Shown piece after piece: positions 45,334-54,437 of a DNA stretch of 64,000 bases (the stretch's first letter is position 1; each line of letters begins with the position of its first letter). The position numbers were made by a program, and so were the translations under genes. The stretch comes from Hyphococcus sp. GTDB lineage: Bacteria > Pseudomonadota > Alphaproteobacteria > Caulobacterales > Parvularculaceae. Below the pieces are notes generated by a model that made no database searches, had not been told where the DNA came from, and saw nothing but the letters and a program-made list of their open reading frames with translations. Location of the stretch: assembly GCA_028289605.1 (NCBI GenBank), contig JANQON010000009.1, positions 62,001 to 126,000 on the forward strand, given 5' to 3'.

Positions 45334-46239
45334 TCAACGCCGCGAGGCGCGCAGAAACATCACCCGAAGCTGGCCGGACTTCAACGCCTCGTAACGTTCC
45401 GCCCACAGACAAGCATGGGCGCTTAAGGCGTGGAGCATTTTTGCGCGCAACGCCATGTCTTCAACATGGGTCATCGCGGTATAGGCCTGTCGCCAGCCGG
45501 CCCAGCCATGCTCAATGAGCGGCAAAAACGCCGCCGTATCATCGCCGACTTCGTCAACGACAAGGTCAGCGGCGCGCAACGCATCGCGATACTCCGTTTC
45601 CGTCTTCGGCGCGCCGCGCGACACCGCCGGAAAGCACCGCGGCAACCGCGCGCCCTTTCGAACAACGGCGTAGTCGGCGAACACAACCCTGGCGTCAGGC
45701 ACGAGCATTTCGGCGACGAATTCCGAAAAGGCGGCGGGATTGGCATCGCGGCTTAGTTGAAAAAAGGACAACGCGCCGTTTGCACGCGCCTTGTTCATGC
45801 GCCCCATGGCGCCGTCATAGCCGCGCAGATGGGGACCTTGCGCGGCCTTGGCGTGGGTGAAGCCCTGCGCTTTCCAGCGCGTGCCATGGGCCAAATCAGT
45901 CAAGGGACCGCCCATGCCGGCGCCGAACACAACCACTCGTGCTTTCACCGGCAATCCCAGCATGCGCGCATAGCGCATGGTCCAAGCGGGCGAGCCGGGC
46001 TCAAGGCGCTCATGTCCCCATATGGATTCCGCAACAATGTCCTCGATCGGGCGACCGCTGGGGCTGCCCGCCACAGGCAACATCGCCTGCAAAGCGGCAA
46101 GCTCGGCCGCTTCGTCAAAAGCGTACCCTTCCCACCACGCGTGAAGGCGCCTTGCAGCGAACGCAAGTCGTGCGCGGACGCTCGGAAGTTTGGCGGCGTT
46201 CGCCGTCATCACATCACAACTCATTGTTACAGCCGCCAT
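45334..46239 (-). CDS. Degenerate methyltransferase-like protein
   Basis: 301 residues. The segment ESIWGHERLEPGSPAWTMRY with VVVFGAGMGGPLTDLA resembles the SAM-binding region of PMT-type methyltransferases (typically IWGEGFLSPGG followed by VLDIGSGTGG). The acidic residue after the glycine loop is missing, so SAM binding is doubtful. The rest, including PDARVVFADYAVV and LIEHGWAGWRQAY, looks like a methyltransferase core. Start choice (46239) is uncertain, and a start at 46269 is also possible. It converges on the lysozyme gene with no gap. Confidence 0.5.
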   Translation of the reverse strand: MAAVTMSCDVMTANAAKLPSVRARLAFAARRLHAWWEGYAFDEAAELAALQAMLPVAGSPSGRPIEDIVAESIWGHERLEPGSPAWTMRYARMLGLPVKARVVVFGAGMGGPLTDLAHGTRWKAQGFTHAKAAQGPHLRGYDGAMGRMNKARANGALSFFQLSRDANPAAFSEFVAEMLVPDARVVFADYAVVRKGARLPRCFPAVSRGAPKTETEYRDALRAADLVVDEVGDDTAAFLPLIEHGWAGWRQAYTAMTHVEDMALRAKMLHALSAHACLWAERYEALKSGQLRVMFLRASRR

Positions 46240-46412
46240 GGCTTGACCAATAGAATCTAGGGCGCGCATGGCTGAAAAAGGGTTAAGACCGCAGATGGGG
46301 AAAGCCTGGAAAGAGTCCGTTAAGCCCCGTTGCAGAAGCGTTAATGCAGGTTTGTCGAGCTCTATGGGTACAGAGCGTTCCGCTTTGACCGCCGCGCCGG
46401 GATGCGCCGGGT

Positions 46413-47036
46413 TTAGCGCATCAGCCGACGCACCCGCCGGCGCAGCACCGGCAACAGGTCTTTTTCGAACCACGGATTTTTCTTCAGCCAGGCGTTGTTG
46501 CGCCAGGACGGATGCGGCGTGGGAAAGAATTCCGGCGACACGTCCCGCCAGGCCAGAACAGTGTTGGTCAGGCTTTTTTGATTGCGCGCGCCGAGGTGCC
46601 ATTTCTGGGCGTAGCCGCCGACGAGGATCGCCGTTTCGATATTCGGCAGCGCCTCGGTCAGGCGCGCGCGCCAGGTTCTGGCGCATTCTCGCCGCGGCGG
46701 CAAATCCGATCCTTTTGCGTCATATCCCGGAAAACAGAATCCCATGGGAATGATCGCGAGTTTCTTGGCGTCATAGAATTCATCGCGGGTGACGCCCATC
46801 CAGGCGCGCAAACGATCCCCGGACGGATCATTGAACGGCTTGCCGGTTTGATGCACGAGGTTCCCCGGCGCCTGGCCGAAGATCGCCAGCCGGGCCGACT
46901 TTGAGACCTGCAATACGGGCCGCGGCTCGTGGGGCAGCGCCGTCTTGTCCGGCGCATCGACGCAGATCCGACAGGCTCGGATGTCCCGAACCAATGCCGT
47001 CAACGACTGCGGCTTTTCTGATGTAATCGACGTCAC
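46413..47036 (-). CDS. Uracil-DNA glycosylase family protein
   Basis: 207 residues. It begins VTSITSEKPQ (GTG start), preceded by GGAAGAG. A Cys pair, IRACRIC, precedes the catalytic loop GQAPGNLVHQTGKPFNDPSG and the second motif TPHPSWRNNAW. The pattern fits a UDG-superfamily branch close to the small family-4-like proteins; two more Cys lie at FCFPGYD and RECARTW, so an iron-sulphur cluster is possible. Activity on uracil is assumed from the family. Confidence 0.82.
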   Translation of the reverse strand: MTSITSEKPQSLTALVRDIRACRICVDAPDKTALPHEPRPVLQVSKSARLAIFGQAPGNLVHQTGKPFNDPSGDRLRAWMGVTRDEFYDAKKLAIIPMGFCFPGYDAKGSDLPPRRECARTWRARLTEALPNIETAILVGGYAQKWHLGARNQKSLTNTVLAWRDVSPEFFPTPHPSWRNNAWLKKNPWFEKDLLPVLRRRVRRLMR

Positions 47037-47242
47037 GTGCTCTTCCCGCCCGGCGCGGCGCGCCCGATCAGGATGCAGGTATTCTCTGCTCAGGGCGCAA
47101 CGCGACGGAGTATAGGGAGCTCGCGCCGGGAGCAAAGCGCCGCGCGATCACGATGCGGCGACGAAAATCCGGCCGCTCGCCTTGCGGTTTCGATCCGCGC
47201 CCCTAAAGTGCGCCGCGCATCAGAGGGATCAGGGAAGAGAAC

Positions 47243-48730
47243 ATGCTGCCGACGCCGCGCGCCGACCTAAACGCCAACACGCTGGAATATGAAATCACGC
47301 CGCTCGTGAAACCGACGGGATTTCGCGAATACGACGCACGCTGGGTGTTTGAAAAAGAAATCAATCTCCTCGGCATCCAGGCGCTCGGCGCCGGCCTCGG
47401 CACCCTGATCCGGGAAATGGGCAAGGACCCGCGCATCGTCGTCGGGCACGATTTCCGGGGCTATTCCTCCTCCATCAAGCAGGCGTTGACCGTCGGCCTG
47501 ATGAGCGCAGGAATTGAGGTTAACGACATCGGTCTCGCCCTCTCTCCGGTGGCGTATTTTGCGCAGTTCGACCTGGATATCCCGTGCGTCGCGATGGTGA
47601 CGGCGAGCCACAATGAAAACGGCTGGACCGGCGTGAAAATGGGCGCGGCGCGGCCCCTGACATTCGGTCCTGACGAAATGGGCCGGCTGAAGGAGATCGT
47701 CCTCGGCGGCGCAATCAAATCCCATCCGGGCGGCGCCTATAAATATGTCGAGGGACTGCGCGAGCGATATATCGCCGATCTCGTGGACGGCGTCTCGTTC
47801 TCGCGCAAGATGAAAGTTATCGCTGCGTGCGGCAACGGCACGGCCGGAGCGTATGCGCCGGAAACCCTGGAGCGCATTGGACTTGACGTTGTGCCCATGG
47901 ATGCGGAGCTGGACCATACTTTTCCGCGGTATAATCCGAACCCGGAAGACATGCAGATGCTGCATGCGATGCAGGACGCAGTGCGAGAACATGGCGCCGA
48001 CGTCGCGCTCGGTTTCGACGGCGACGGCGACCGTTGCGGCGTCGTTGACAACGAGGGCGAAGAGATTTTCGCCGACAAGATCGGCGTGATGATCGCCCGC
48101 GATCTTTCAGCGCTGCACGAGAATGCGCAATTCGTTGTCGACGTGAAGTCGACGGGCCTGTTCCTGACCGATCCGGTGCTGATCGAAAACGGCGCGCAAA
48201 CCGTTTACTGGAAAACTGGTCACTCCTACATCAAGCGTAAAAGCCACGAGCTCGGCGCATTGGCCGGTTTTGAAAAATCGGGTCACTTCTTTTTCAACGC
48301 GCCGGTGGGACGCGGCTATGACGACGGGCTCGTCGCGGCGATCGCCCTCCTCCAGATGCTCGACCGCAATCCGGACAAGAAACTCTCCGACCTGCGCAAG
48401 TCCCTGCCGAAAACCTATCAGTCGCCGACCATGTCGCCCCATTGCGCTGATGAAGAAAAATACGGGGTGGTGGAGAAAGTGGTCGCGGCGCTGTCCGACC
48501 GCAAAGAGATCATCGGCCAGAAGGTGCGCGACGTGGTCACGGTTAACGGCGTTCGCATCACGGCCGAGGACGGCACCTGGGGCCTCATTCGCGCCTCGTC
48601 GAACAAGCCGGAGCTGGTGGTCGTTGTGGAGAGCCCGACCTCAGAAGAGAACATGAAATCGATGTTCACCGAACTGGACGCGGAGCTGAAGAAACACCCG
48701 CAAGTCGGTGAATATAATCAGAAAATCTAA
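47243..48730 (+). CDS. manB: Phosphomannomutase/phosphoglucomutase
   Basis: 495 residues. The phosphoserine loop is VTASHNENGWTG, the metal loop GFDGDGDRCG, and the sugar-binding loop EKSGHFFF; the phosphate-binding loop is IRASSNKPELVVVVE. These are the four hallmark motifs of the alpha-D-phosphohexomutase family. It interconverts mannose or glucose 1- and 6-phosphates for surface polysaccharides. AGGGAAGAG precedes the ATG. The exact sugar preference is not certain. Confidence 0.93.
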   Translation: MLPTPRADLNANTLEYEITPLVKPTGFREYDARWVFEKEINLLGIQALGAGLGTLIREMGKDPRIVVGHDFRGYSSSIKQALTVGLMSAGIEVNDIGLALSPVAYFAQFDLDIPCVAMVTASHNENGWTGVKMGAARPLTFGPDEMGRLKEIVLGGAIKSHPGGAYKYVEGLRERYIADLVDGVSFSRKMKVIAACGNGTAGAYAPETLERIGLDVVPMDAELDHTFPRYNPNPEDMQMLHAMQDAVREHGADVALGFDGDGDRCGVVDNEGEEIFADKIGVMIARDLSALHENAQFVVDVKSTGLFLTDPVLIENGAQTVYWKTGHSYIKRKSHELGALAGFEKSGHFFFNAPVGRGYDDGLVAAIALLQMLDRNPDKKLSDLRKSLPKTYQSPTMSPHCADEEKYGVVEKVVAALSDRKEIIGQKVRDVVTVNGVRITAEDGTWGLIRASSNKPELVVVVESPTSEENMKSMFTELDAELKKHPQVGEYNQKI

Positions 48731-48815
48731 GGTCTCTTAGTCGCTGCGCTTTTCGGTCGCACAGCCCTCGCCCGTTCAGTAGAATGGCGCGAATCGACGC
48801 TTCGGAGCGCTTCCC

Positions 48816-49925
48816 ATGCTGTACACCGCCTTCGCCATCGGCGCACCCGTCGCCGCCGCCGCCGGCGCCGCGGCCGCTGCGGTCACCCGGTTTCACCTGA
48901 CCGGAGAGGACTTGTCAAAATATGACGCCGGCGCGTTTCCGGTGACGTTTGAGACCGACCCGGCTTCAGACGGGGCCGAAGAGGTTCGCCAGTATCTCAT
49001 CGAAAACTTCATCAAGCCTGCGTCGGCGCCCGGCTCGCCGAAGGAAAAACTCGCCGCTAAGCGCAAGCGCTTCGACGACGTGGGCCGGTCCCGGGAATAC
49101 GACTGTGCGTTCAAACCTGCCGTGATCAGAGCCAAGGGCAGGAACATCGCCGGCGAATGGACTTTGCCTGACAACGCCGACCCGGCGCGGCGCATTCTGT
49201 ACATCCACGGCGGCGCCAACACCGTCGGCAGCGCGGTCAGCCACCGTCCGATCATCTCAAACATCGCCAACAGAACCGGCTGTGCAGTCTTTGCGCCGAA
49301 CTATCGTTTGATGCCGGAGAACGCCCGTCTTGACGGCGTGGACGATTGCCGCGTCGCTTATGAGTGGATCTGCGCCAACGGCCCCGACGGCGAGGCGTCC
49401 GCCGCGACGGTCAGCGTCGGCGGCGATTCCGCCGGCGGCAATCTGACATTGTCCTTGATCAATTGGGTGCGAGACGAAAAGAAACGCGCCGCCGACGCGG
49501 TCTTCGTCCTTTCGCCCGCGACGGATTCCACTTGCACCAGTCCCAGTCTGCAGGACAACTTCAAAACGGATTTGATGCTTCAGCCGCTGGCCGAGCCGCT
49601 GACCCGAATCCCGCGCCCTGCGCTTTTGTGGGCGTTGTGGCGAGCGAACCGGACATCCCCCGCAAATCCCGTCGTGTCGCCGGTTTTTGCTGATCTCGGC
49701 GGGTTGCCGCCGACCCTTGTTCACGTCAGCGCCGCTGAGATGCTCTATGACGACTCGCGCCGTTACGCCGCCAAGCGCGCCGCCGCCAGTTCGCCCGTGA
49801 CGATCCAGATCTGGGATCACATGCCCCATGTCTGGCATGTCTTCGACCGGATGCTGCCGGAAGCGCACCACGCCTTTGATGAGATTGCGGGCTTTTTGCG
49901 GGACCACGGCGCCGCGGCGCGCTAG
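48816..49925 (+). CDS. Alpha/beta hydrolase, HSL/Aes type
   Basis: 369 residues. HGGANTVGSA (oxyanion HGG), the nucleophile elbow GGDSAGGNLTL, the acid in SAAEMLYDDS and the His in HMPHVWHVF are all present. This is the hormone-sensitive-lipase-like branch. The N-terminus is an Ala/Val-rich hydrophobic stretch, perhaps a membrane anchor. The substrate is not known. The stop overlaps the Crp/Fnr gene by 4 bp (convergent). Confidence 0.87.
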   Translation: MLYTAFAIGAPVAAAAGAAAAAVTRFHLTGEDLSKYDAGAFPVTFETDPASDGAEEVRQYLIENFIKPASAPGSPKEKLAAKRKRFDDVGRSREYDCAFKPAVIRAKGRNIAGEWTLPDNADPARRILYIHGGANTVGSAVSHRPIISNIANRTGCAVFAPNYRLMPENARLDGVDDCRVAYEWICANGPDGEASAATVSVGGDSAGGNLTLSLINWVRDEKKRAADAVFVLSPATDSTCTSPSLQDNFKTDLMLQPLAEPLTRIPRPALLWALWRANRTSPANPVVSPVFADLGGLPPTLVHVSAAEMLYDDSRRYAAKRAAASSPVTIQIWDHMPHVWHVFDRMLPEAHHAFDEIAGFLRDHGAAAR

Positions 49926-50596
49926 TCGCTTCGCTCCCTGATCCAAGTCCCGAAGCGGCTTACGCTTGGAACGGTAATATATCCGTACCCCAATTCAATC
50001 AGACCGTCGTCCTGCAGCGCGCCGAGGGCTTTTCCAATCGATACGCGCGACACGCCGAGCGTGAAAGCAAGATCGCTCTGTCGGCATGCTGCGGCCGCTT
50101 CGTCGCCGGCGGGATGCAGCATGCCGGCGATCAGTTTCGCCGCGCGCACCGGCAACGGCAAGGTGCGTAAATCATCGAGAAATCCGAGGGCGGAATAAAG
50201 CCGCCGCGTCAGCGCCGCCAGGAAGATGCGCGCCAGCGCCGGCTCATCATCGAGGATGCGGTCGAACCGCGCCTTGCCGACCTGCACGATCACGGTGTCG
50301 CCCACGGCGTGCGCGTCATAGGCGCGGTCCATGTCGGCGAACAGGGTTGCTTCGCCGAAGGTGTGCCCGGGCGAAAGCGTGGTCAGCGTCGTCTCGCTTC
50401 CGTCGCGGCGGGTTTTGCTGAACCGGACTTCTCCTTCGCGAATGATGGAAAGACCTGGCTTTTCATCGCCCCGCCCGTGAATACGCGCGCCGGCGCCGAA
50501 CCGTCGCTCAACGCCCGCCTCCAGCAGACGGCGGGAAAGGCGCGCGGGCAACAGATCCATCAGGGGCGGATCGCCGGAACTGAGAAGGTCGGCCAT
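49922..50596 (-). CDS. Crp/Fnr family regulator
   Basis: 224 residues. The cyclic-nucleotide-like domain (residues ~10-125) includes GEVRFSKTRRDGSET and GHTFGEATLFADMDRAYDAH, and the C-terminal helix-turn-helix has SDLAFTLGVSRVSIGKALGA. No N-terminal Cys cluster is present, so it is not an oxygen-sensing FNR. The recognition helix has Ser-Arg-Val-Ser-Ile-Gly-Lys where CRP has Ser-Arg-Glu-Thr-Val-Gly-Arg, so its target site probably differs. Divergent from the fatty-acid hydroxylase gene. Confidence 0.85.
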   Translation of the reverse strand: MADLLSSGDPPLMDLLPARLSRRLLEAGVERRFGAGARIHGRGDEKPGLSIIREGEVRFSKTRRDGSETTLTTLSPGHTFGEATLFADMDRAYDAHAVGDTVIVQVGKARFDRILDDEPALARIFLAALTRRLYSALGFLDDLRTLPLPVRAAKLIAGMLHPAGDEAAAACRQSDLAFTLGVSRVSIGKALGALQDDGLIELGYGYITVPSVSRFGTWIRERSD

Positions 50597-50677
50597 TTCA
50601 AATGCAAACTTTTTAGCATTCTTGGCCGATCCGGGCGCTTAAGACAAGGGGGAGGCAAGCAGGTCGGACAGCCGGTC

Positions 50678-51505
50678 ATGAAAACTGAAGCGCTGGTTAT
50701 TCTTGGGATATTCGTCGCCTTTGCGCTGCTGGAGATGGCGTTCACGCGCTTTTTCAAAAAGCGCGGCGAGACCGGCCAGGACGCGCCCGTTGAAGTCTTC
50801 AGCACGCTCTTTCTTGTATCGGTGACCCAGCCCCTCACCCTGCTCGGAGGAGGATTGCTGGCCTCGCTGGTCGCCCCCGGCGCCGCCGGCGCCCTTGCCG
50901 GATTACCGGTCGCGGCAGGGATCGCGCTGTTTTTGATCTTCGACGACATGACCCAATATTGGTGGCATCGCGCGTCGCACACATTTCCCTGGCTCTATAA
51001 ACTGCACCGGCCTCACCACAACGCCGAATATCTTTCGATCCGCGTCGTTTACCGGAACAATCTTTTCTACTACGCGCTCATGCCGGGGCTGTGGTTCTCC
51101 GGCGCGCTCATCTATCTCGGCCTCGGATGGGTCTACGCTGGGTACATCATCGTCAAAATGGCGGTGATTTTCGGCGCCCATTCCGACGTGCGCTGGGACG
51201 AACCCCTCTATCGGATCAAATGGCTGTCGCCGGTAATGTGGGTGGTCGAGCGCACGATCTCGACGCCGGCGACGCACAGCGCACATCACGGCAAACACGC
51301 CGATGACGGCGTCACCAACTACAAGGGCAATTTTGGGAATCTCTTGTTTTTCTGGGACGTGTTGTTCGGCACGGCGAAGATTACCAGACGGTATCCGGAA
51401 AAAATGGGAGTCGAGAACCTGCCCGGCACCAGCGTTGCGGAGCAGTTGCTGTGGCCGATTTGCCGTACTGACAGGCGAAACGCAAAAGTTCTGCCTGCTG
51501 AGTAG
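50678..51505 (+). CDS. Fatty-acid hydroxylase/sterol desaturase superfamily protein
   Basis: 275 residues with four or more membrane helices. Three histidine clusters for a di-iron site are seen: HRASH near residue 98, HRPHH near 112 and HSAHHGKH near 204. The family hydroxylates or desaturates lipids such as sphingolipids, sterols or carotenoids. It is divergent from the Crp/Fnr gene and convergent with fabH. Substrate unknown. Confidence 0.88.
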   Translation: MKTEALVILGIFVAFALLEMAFTRFFKKRGETGQDAPVEVFSTLFLVSVTQPLTLLGGGLLASLVAPGAAGALAGLPVAAGIALFLIFDDMTQYWWHRASHTFPWLYKLHRPHHNAEYLSIRVVYRNNLFYYALMPGLWFSGALIYLGLGWVYAGYIIVKMAVIFGAHSDVRWDEPLYRIKWLSPVMWVVERTISTPATHSAHHGKHADDGVTNYKGNFGNLLFFWDVLFGTAKITRRYPEKMGVENLPGTSVAEQLLWPICRTDRRNAKVLPAE

Positions 51506-51511
51506 TCAGTA

Positions 51512-52489
51512 TCAGTAGCGAATGAGAGCGGAGCCCCAGGCGAGGCCGCCGCCCAATGCGGCGAACACCAATAGCTCGCCGCGCTTGATGCGTCCGTCGC
51601 GAATGCCGGCGTCAAGCGCCAAGGGAATGGACGCCGACGACGTGTTGGCGTGCTTGTCGATGGTGACGATGATCTTTGATTCGCACAGTTCAAGTTTCTT
51701 GGCGCAGGACTGGATGATCCGAATATTCGCCTGATGCGGCACGAACCAGTCAATCTCGTGGCGCGACACCTCCGCCCGTTCAGTGACCTCAAACACCGCG
51801 CCGGAAATCTCTTCAACGGCGTTTCGAAAGACTTCCTTGCCGTTCATCTTGACCAACCCGACGGTGCCTGTCGTCGACGGTCCGCCGTCGGCGTACAGAT
51901 GCGGGGCAAGCCTTCCGTCCGCTGACAAATAAGTCGCCAGCATGCCGCGTTTGGGTCCCGCGACGCTGGGCGTTTCCGCGCTCAAGACGACAGCGCCGGC
52001 GCCGTCGCCGAAAAGAACACAGGTCCCTCGGTCATTCCAGTCGAGGAAACAGGAGAGTTTCTCCGCGCCGATCACGAGGGCGTGCTTCACCTGTCCGCTG
52101 GCGATAAACCCGTGCGCGATATTCAGCGCATAGATAAATCCGGCGCAGGCGGCGGAGACGTCGAACGCGATGCAAGGCGGCGTTCCGAGCTTTTCCTGAA
52201 CATATACCGCCGTCGACGGAAAGGTTTTGTCCGGCGTCACGGTCGCTACGATGATCAGGCCGATGTCTTTTGGTTTCAGCCCCGCCTGACCGAGCGCAGC
52301 CCACGCCGCCTCTCGCGCAAGGTCGGATGTCGCCTGTCCGTCTGCGGCCAAATGGCGTTGCGCGATACCGCTCCGTGATCTGATCCACTCGTCGGACGTG
52401 TCGACGGTTTTTGCCAGTTCCGCATTTGTCAGGATCCGTTCGGGCAGGTAGCTGCCTACGCCGGATATTATTGTTTCAATTTCACTCAT
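51512..52489 (-). CDS. fabH: Beta-ketoacyl-ACP synthase III (KAS III)
   Basis: 325 residues. The triad is complete: Cys in DVSAACAGFIYAL, His in FVPHQANIRI, Asn in HANTSSASIPLAL. It starts fatty-acid synthesis by joining acetyl-CoA and malonyl-ACP. The ATG at 52489 was chosen; a GTG four codons upstream is possible. Here it stands apart from plsX, its common partner, so it may be a second, specialised KAS III. Next to a fatty-acid hydroxylase gene. Confidence 0.93.
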   Translation of the reverse strand: MSEIETIISGVGSYLPERILTNAELAKTVDTSDEWIRSRSGIAQRHLAADGQATSDLAREAAWAALGQAGLKPKDIGLIIVATVTPDKTFPSTAVYVQEKLGTPPCIAFDVSAACAGFIYALNIAHGFIASGQVKHALVIGAEKLSCFLDWNDRGTCVLFGDGAGAVVLSAETPSVAGPKRGMLATYLSADGRLAPHLYADGGPSTTGTVGLVKMNGKEVFRNAVEEISGAVFEVTERAEVSRHEIDWFVPHQANIRIIQSCAKKLELCESKIIVTIDKHANTSSASIPLALDAGIRDGRIKRGELLVFAALGGGLAWGSALIRY

Positions 52490-52592
52490 GATCGCCCGCA
52501 CTGCACCTGCGAAACGGTAACAGCATCCTCTCCTGAAGGATACAGCTCATGGCGATAACAACTGAAAAAACGTCCTGCAAAATAACTTTCTG

Positions 52593-53420
52593 CTAAGCAA
52601 AAATGTCAGCGCCCAGCGCAATTGCAGCCGCCAGGACATAAACGGCAAAGATTCGTGACAGCAATCCGCTGTCGAGCCGGTGGGCCACTCTCGCGCCGAT
52701 GGGCGCCATGACGGCCGCTGTTACGGCCACCGCCGCGAACCCCGGCAAGTTTACAAAGCCGACAGACATCGGCGGCAAGGCGCTTTCGCCGAGGCCGGAG
52801 ACGACAAATCCGGCGACGCCGGGCACGGCGACAGCGAGCCCGAACCCGGCGGACGTCGCAATGGCCTGGTGCATCGCACGCCCCGCAAGCGTCATCACCA
52901 TCACCCCCACCGCACCGCCGCCAAGGCCCATGAGCGCGGAAAACACGCCGGCGCCGAACCCGACAGGGATTTTGAGACGTTTTGCGTTGAGATCGATTCC
53001 GGCGGCCTTGCCGCTATTGCCGCGCAAGCGACGCAGCGCGATGTAGATTGCGCCGCCGACGAAAACGACCGCCAGCGCCTCGACCGGGACCCAGCGCGCG
53101 ACAAGACCGCCGACCGCTGCGCCGACAGCGATCCAGGCGCCCCATCCCAACAACACTTCGCGATCGACGTGACCTGCGCGGTGGTGGGCTGCAAGCGACC
53201 TGGCGGACGTCACAACGATCACGGCGAGCGATGTGCCGATGGCCGTTTTCAGGCTTGATTCGTCGGGCGCGCCGACGCTTCGAAAGGCCGCATACAGAAC
53301 CGGCACGGTGACGATGCCGCCGCCAATGCCGAAGAGGCCGGCGGCGAAGCCCGTTGCGCAGCCGGCAAGCAGCAGGCCTGCGAGCAGCCATCCGTATTCT
53401 GACAGAAGGCCGAGTTCCAT
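52593..53420 (-). CDS. TSUP (TauE/SafE) family transporter
   Basis: 275 residues, about eight membrane helices. The two repeats of the family are seen at GLFGIGGGIVTVPVLYAAFR (N-terminal) and SALMGLGGGAVGVMVM (C-terminal). Such proteins export sulphite, sulphoacetate or related anions. It starts 3 nt after the dusA stop on the same strand, so it is probably co-transcribed. Substrate not known. Confidence 0.9.
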   Translation of the reverse strand: MELGLLSEYGWLLAGLLLAGCATGFAAGLFGIGGGIVTVPVLYAAFRSVGAPDESSLKTAIGTSLAVIVVTSARSLAAHHRAGHVDREVLLGWGAWIAVGAAVGGLVARWVPVEALAVVFVGGAIYIALRRLRGNSGKAAGIDLNAKRLKIPVGFGAGVFSALMGLGGGAVGVMVMTLAGRAMHQAIATSAGFGLAVAVPGVAGFVVSGLGESALPPMSVGFVNLPGFAAVAVTAAVMAPIGARVAHRLDSGLLSRIFAVYVLAAAIALGADIFA

Positions 53421-53423
53421 CGA

Positions 53424-54422
53424 TCAGGCCTGAACCGGAGTGCGTTGCTGCGCGTCGCGCGCGCGATCCAGGACATCGCTCCGGAACAGGGGCGCGCTTT
53501 CCGACAAGAAACGCCGCCACGCCCGGGCGCCCGGCGCACCATGATATAGGCCCAGCATGTGCCGCGTGATCGCATGGGGGCGCACGCCCTTTTCGAACTG
53601 CGCCTGCAAGTAGGCGGACATCGCCTCGACAACGTGCTCGCGCGAAACCGGGTCCGCGACATCGTTAAACAGGACGCTGTCGACCTGCGACAATATATAG
53701 GGATTTCCGTAAGCGGCGCGTCCGAGCATAACGCCGTCAAATTCAGCGACCAGCCTCTCGGCCTGCCCAATCGTATCGATGCCGCCGTTAAGGATGATCT
53801 CCAGATCCGGATACTTCGCCTTCATCCTGCGGACGATATCATAGTCGAGGGGCGGTATGGTTCGGTTTTCCTTTGGCGACAAGCCTTCCAGCCAGGCCTT
53901 GCGGGCGTGGACGATGAAAACGCGAACGCCTCCGGCGACGCAGGCGCGCAGCAACGCCGGCAGCGCTTCTTCCGGGTCCTGATCGTCAACCCCGATACGG
54001 CATTTGACCGTTACCGGGACACGCACCGCTTGCGTCATCGCGGCGACGCATTCGCCGACAAGATCAGGCGTCCGCATCAGGCACGCGCCGAAGGCGCCGG
54101 ACTGCACGCGGTCGGACGGACAGCCGACATTGAGATTGATTTCGTCATAGCCCGCGTCTTCGCCGATCCGGGCCGCGTCGCGCAACTTGTCAGGATCGCT
54201 TCCGCCCAACTGCAGCGCAACGGGATGCTCGCTCGGATCGAATCCCAGGAGATAGTCGCGGTCGCCATGGATCGCCGCTTCCGCAGTGATCATTTCAGTG
54301 TAAAGGCGCGCATGTTTGGTCAGCAGACGGTGGAAATATCGGCAGTGCCGGTCAGTGCCGTCCATCATGGGCGCAACGCAAAAGCGCCAGGGCGATGTTG
54401 CATTGGTCCCGGAGTGAAGCAT
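53424..54422 (-). CDS. dusA: tRNA-dihydrouridine(20/20a) synthase
   Basis: 332 residues. FMN-binding barrel opening FCVAPMMDGTDRHCRYF. The catalytic Cys is in LNVGCPSDRVQSGAFGACLM. The DusA-type blocks LHLxGxxxx-like FIVHARKAWLEGLSPKENR and HAITRHMLGLYHGAPGARAW are present. It reduces U20 or U20a in the tRNA D-loop. It follows the amidase by 15 nt. Confidence 0.95.
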   Translation of the reverse strand: MLHSGTNATSPWRFCVAPMMDGTDRHCRYFHRLLTKHARLYTEMITAEAAIHGDRDYLLGFDPSEHPVALQLGGSDPDKLRDAARIGEDAGYDEINLNVGCPSDRVQSGAFGACLMRTPDLVGECVAAMTQAVRVPVTVKCRIGVDDQDPEEALPALLRACVAGGVRVFIVHARKAWLEGLSPKENRTIPPLDYDIVRRMKAKYPDLEIILNGGIDTIGQAERLVAEFDGVMLGRAAYGNPYILSQVDSVLFNDVADPVSREHVVEAMSAYLQAQFEKGVRPHAITRHMLGLYHGAPGARAWRRFLSESAPLFRSDVLDRARDAQQRTPVQA

Positions 54423-54437
54423 GCAAAAAAACGCCGA

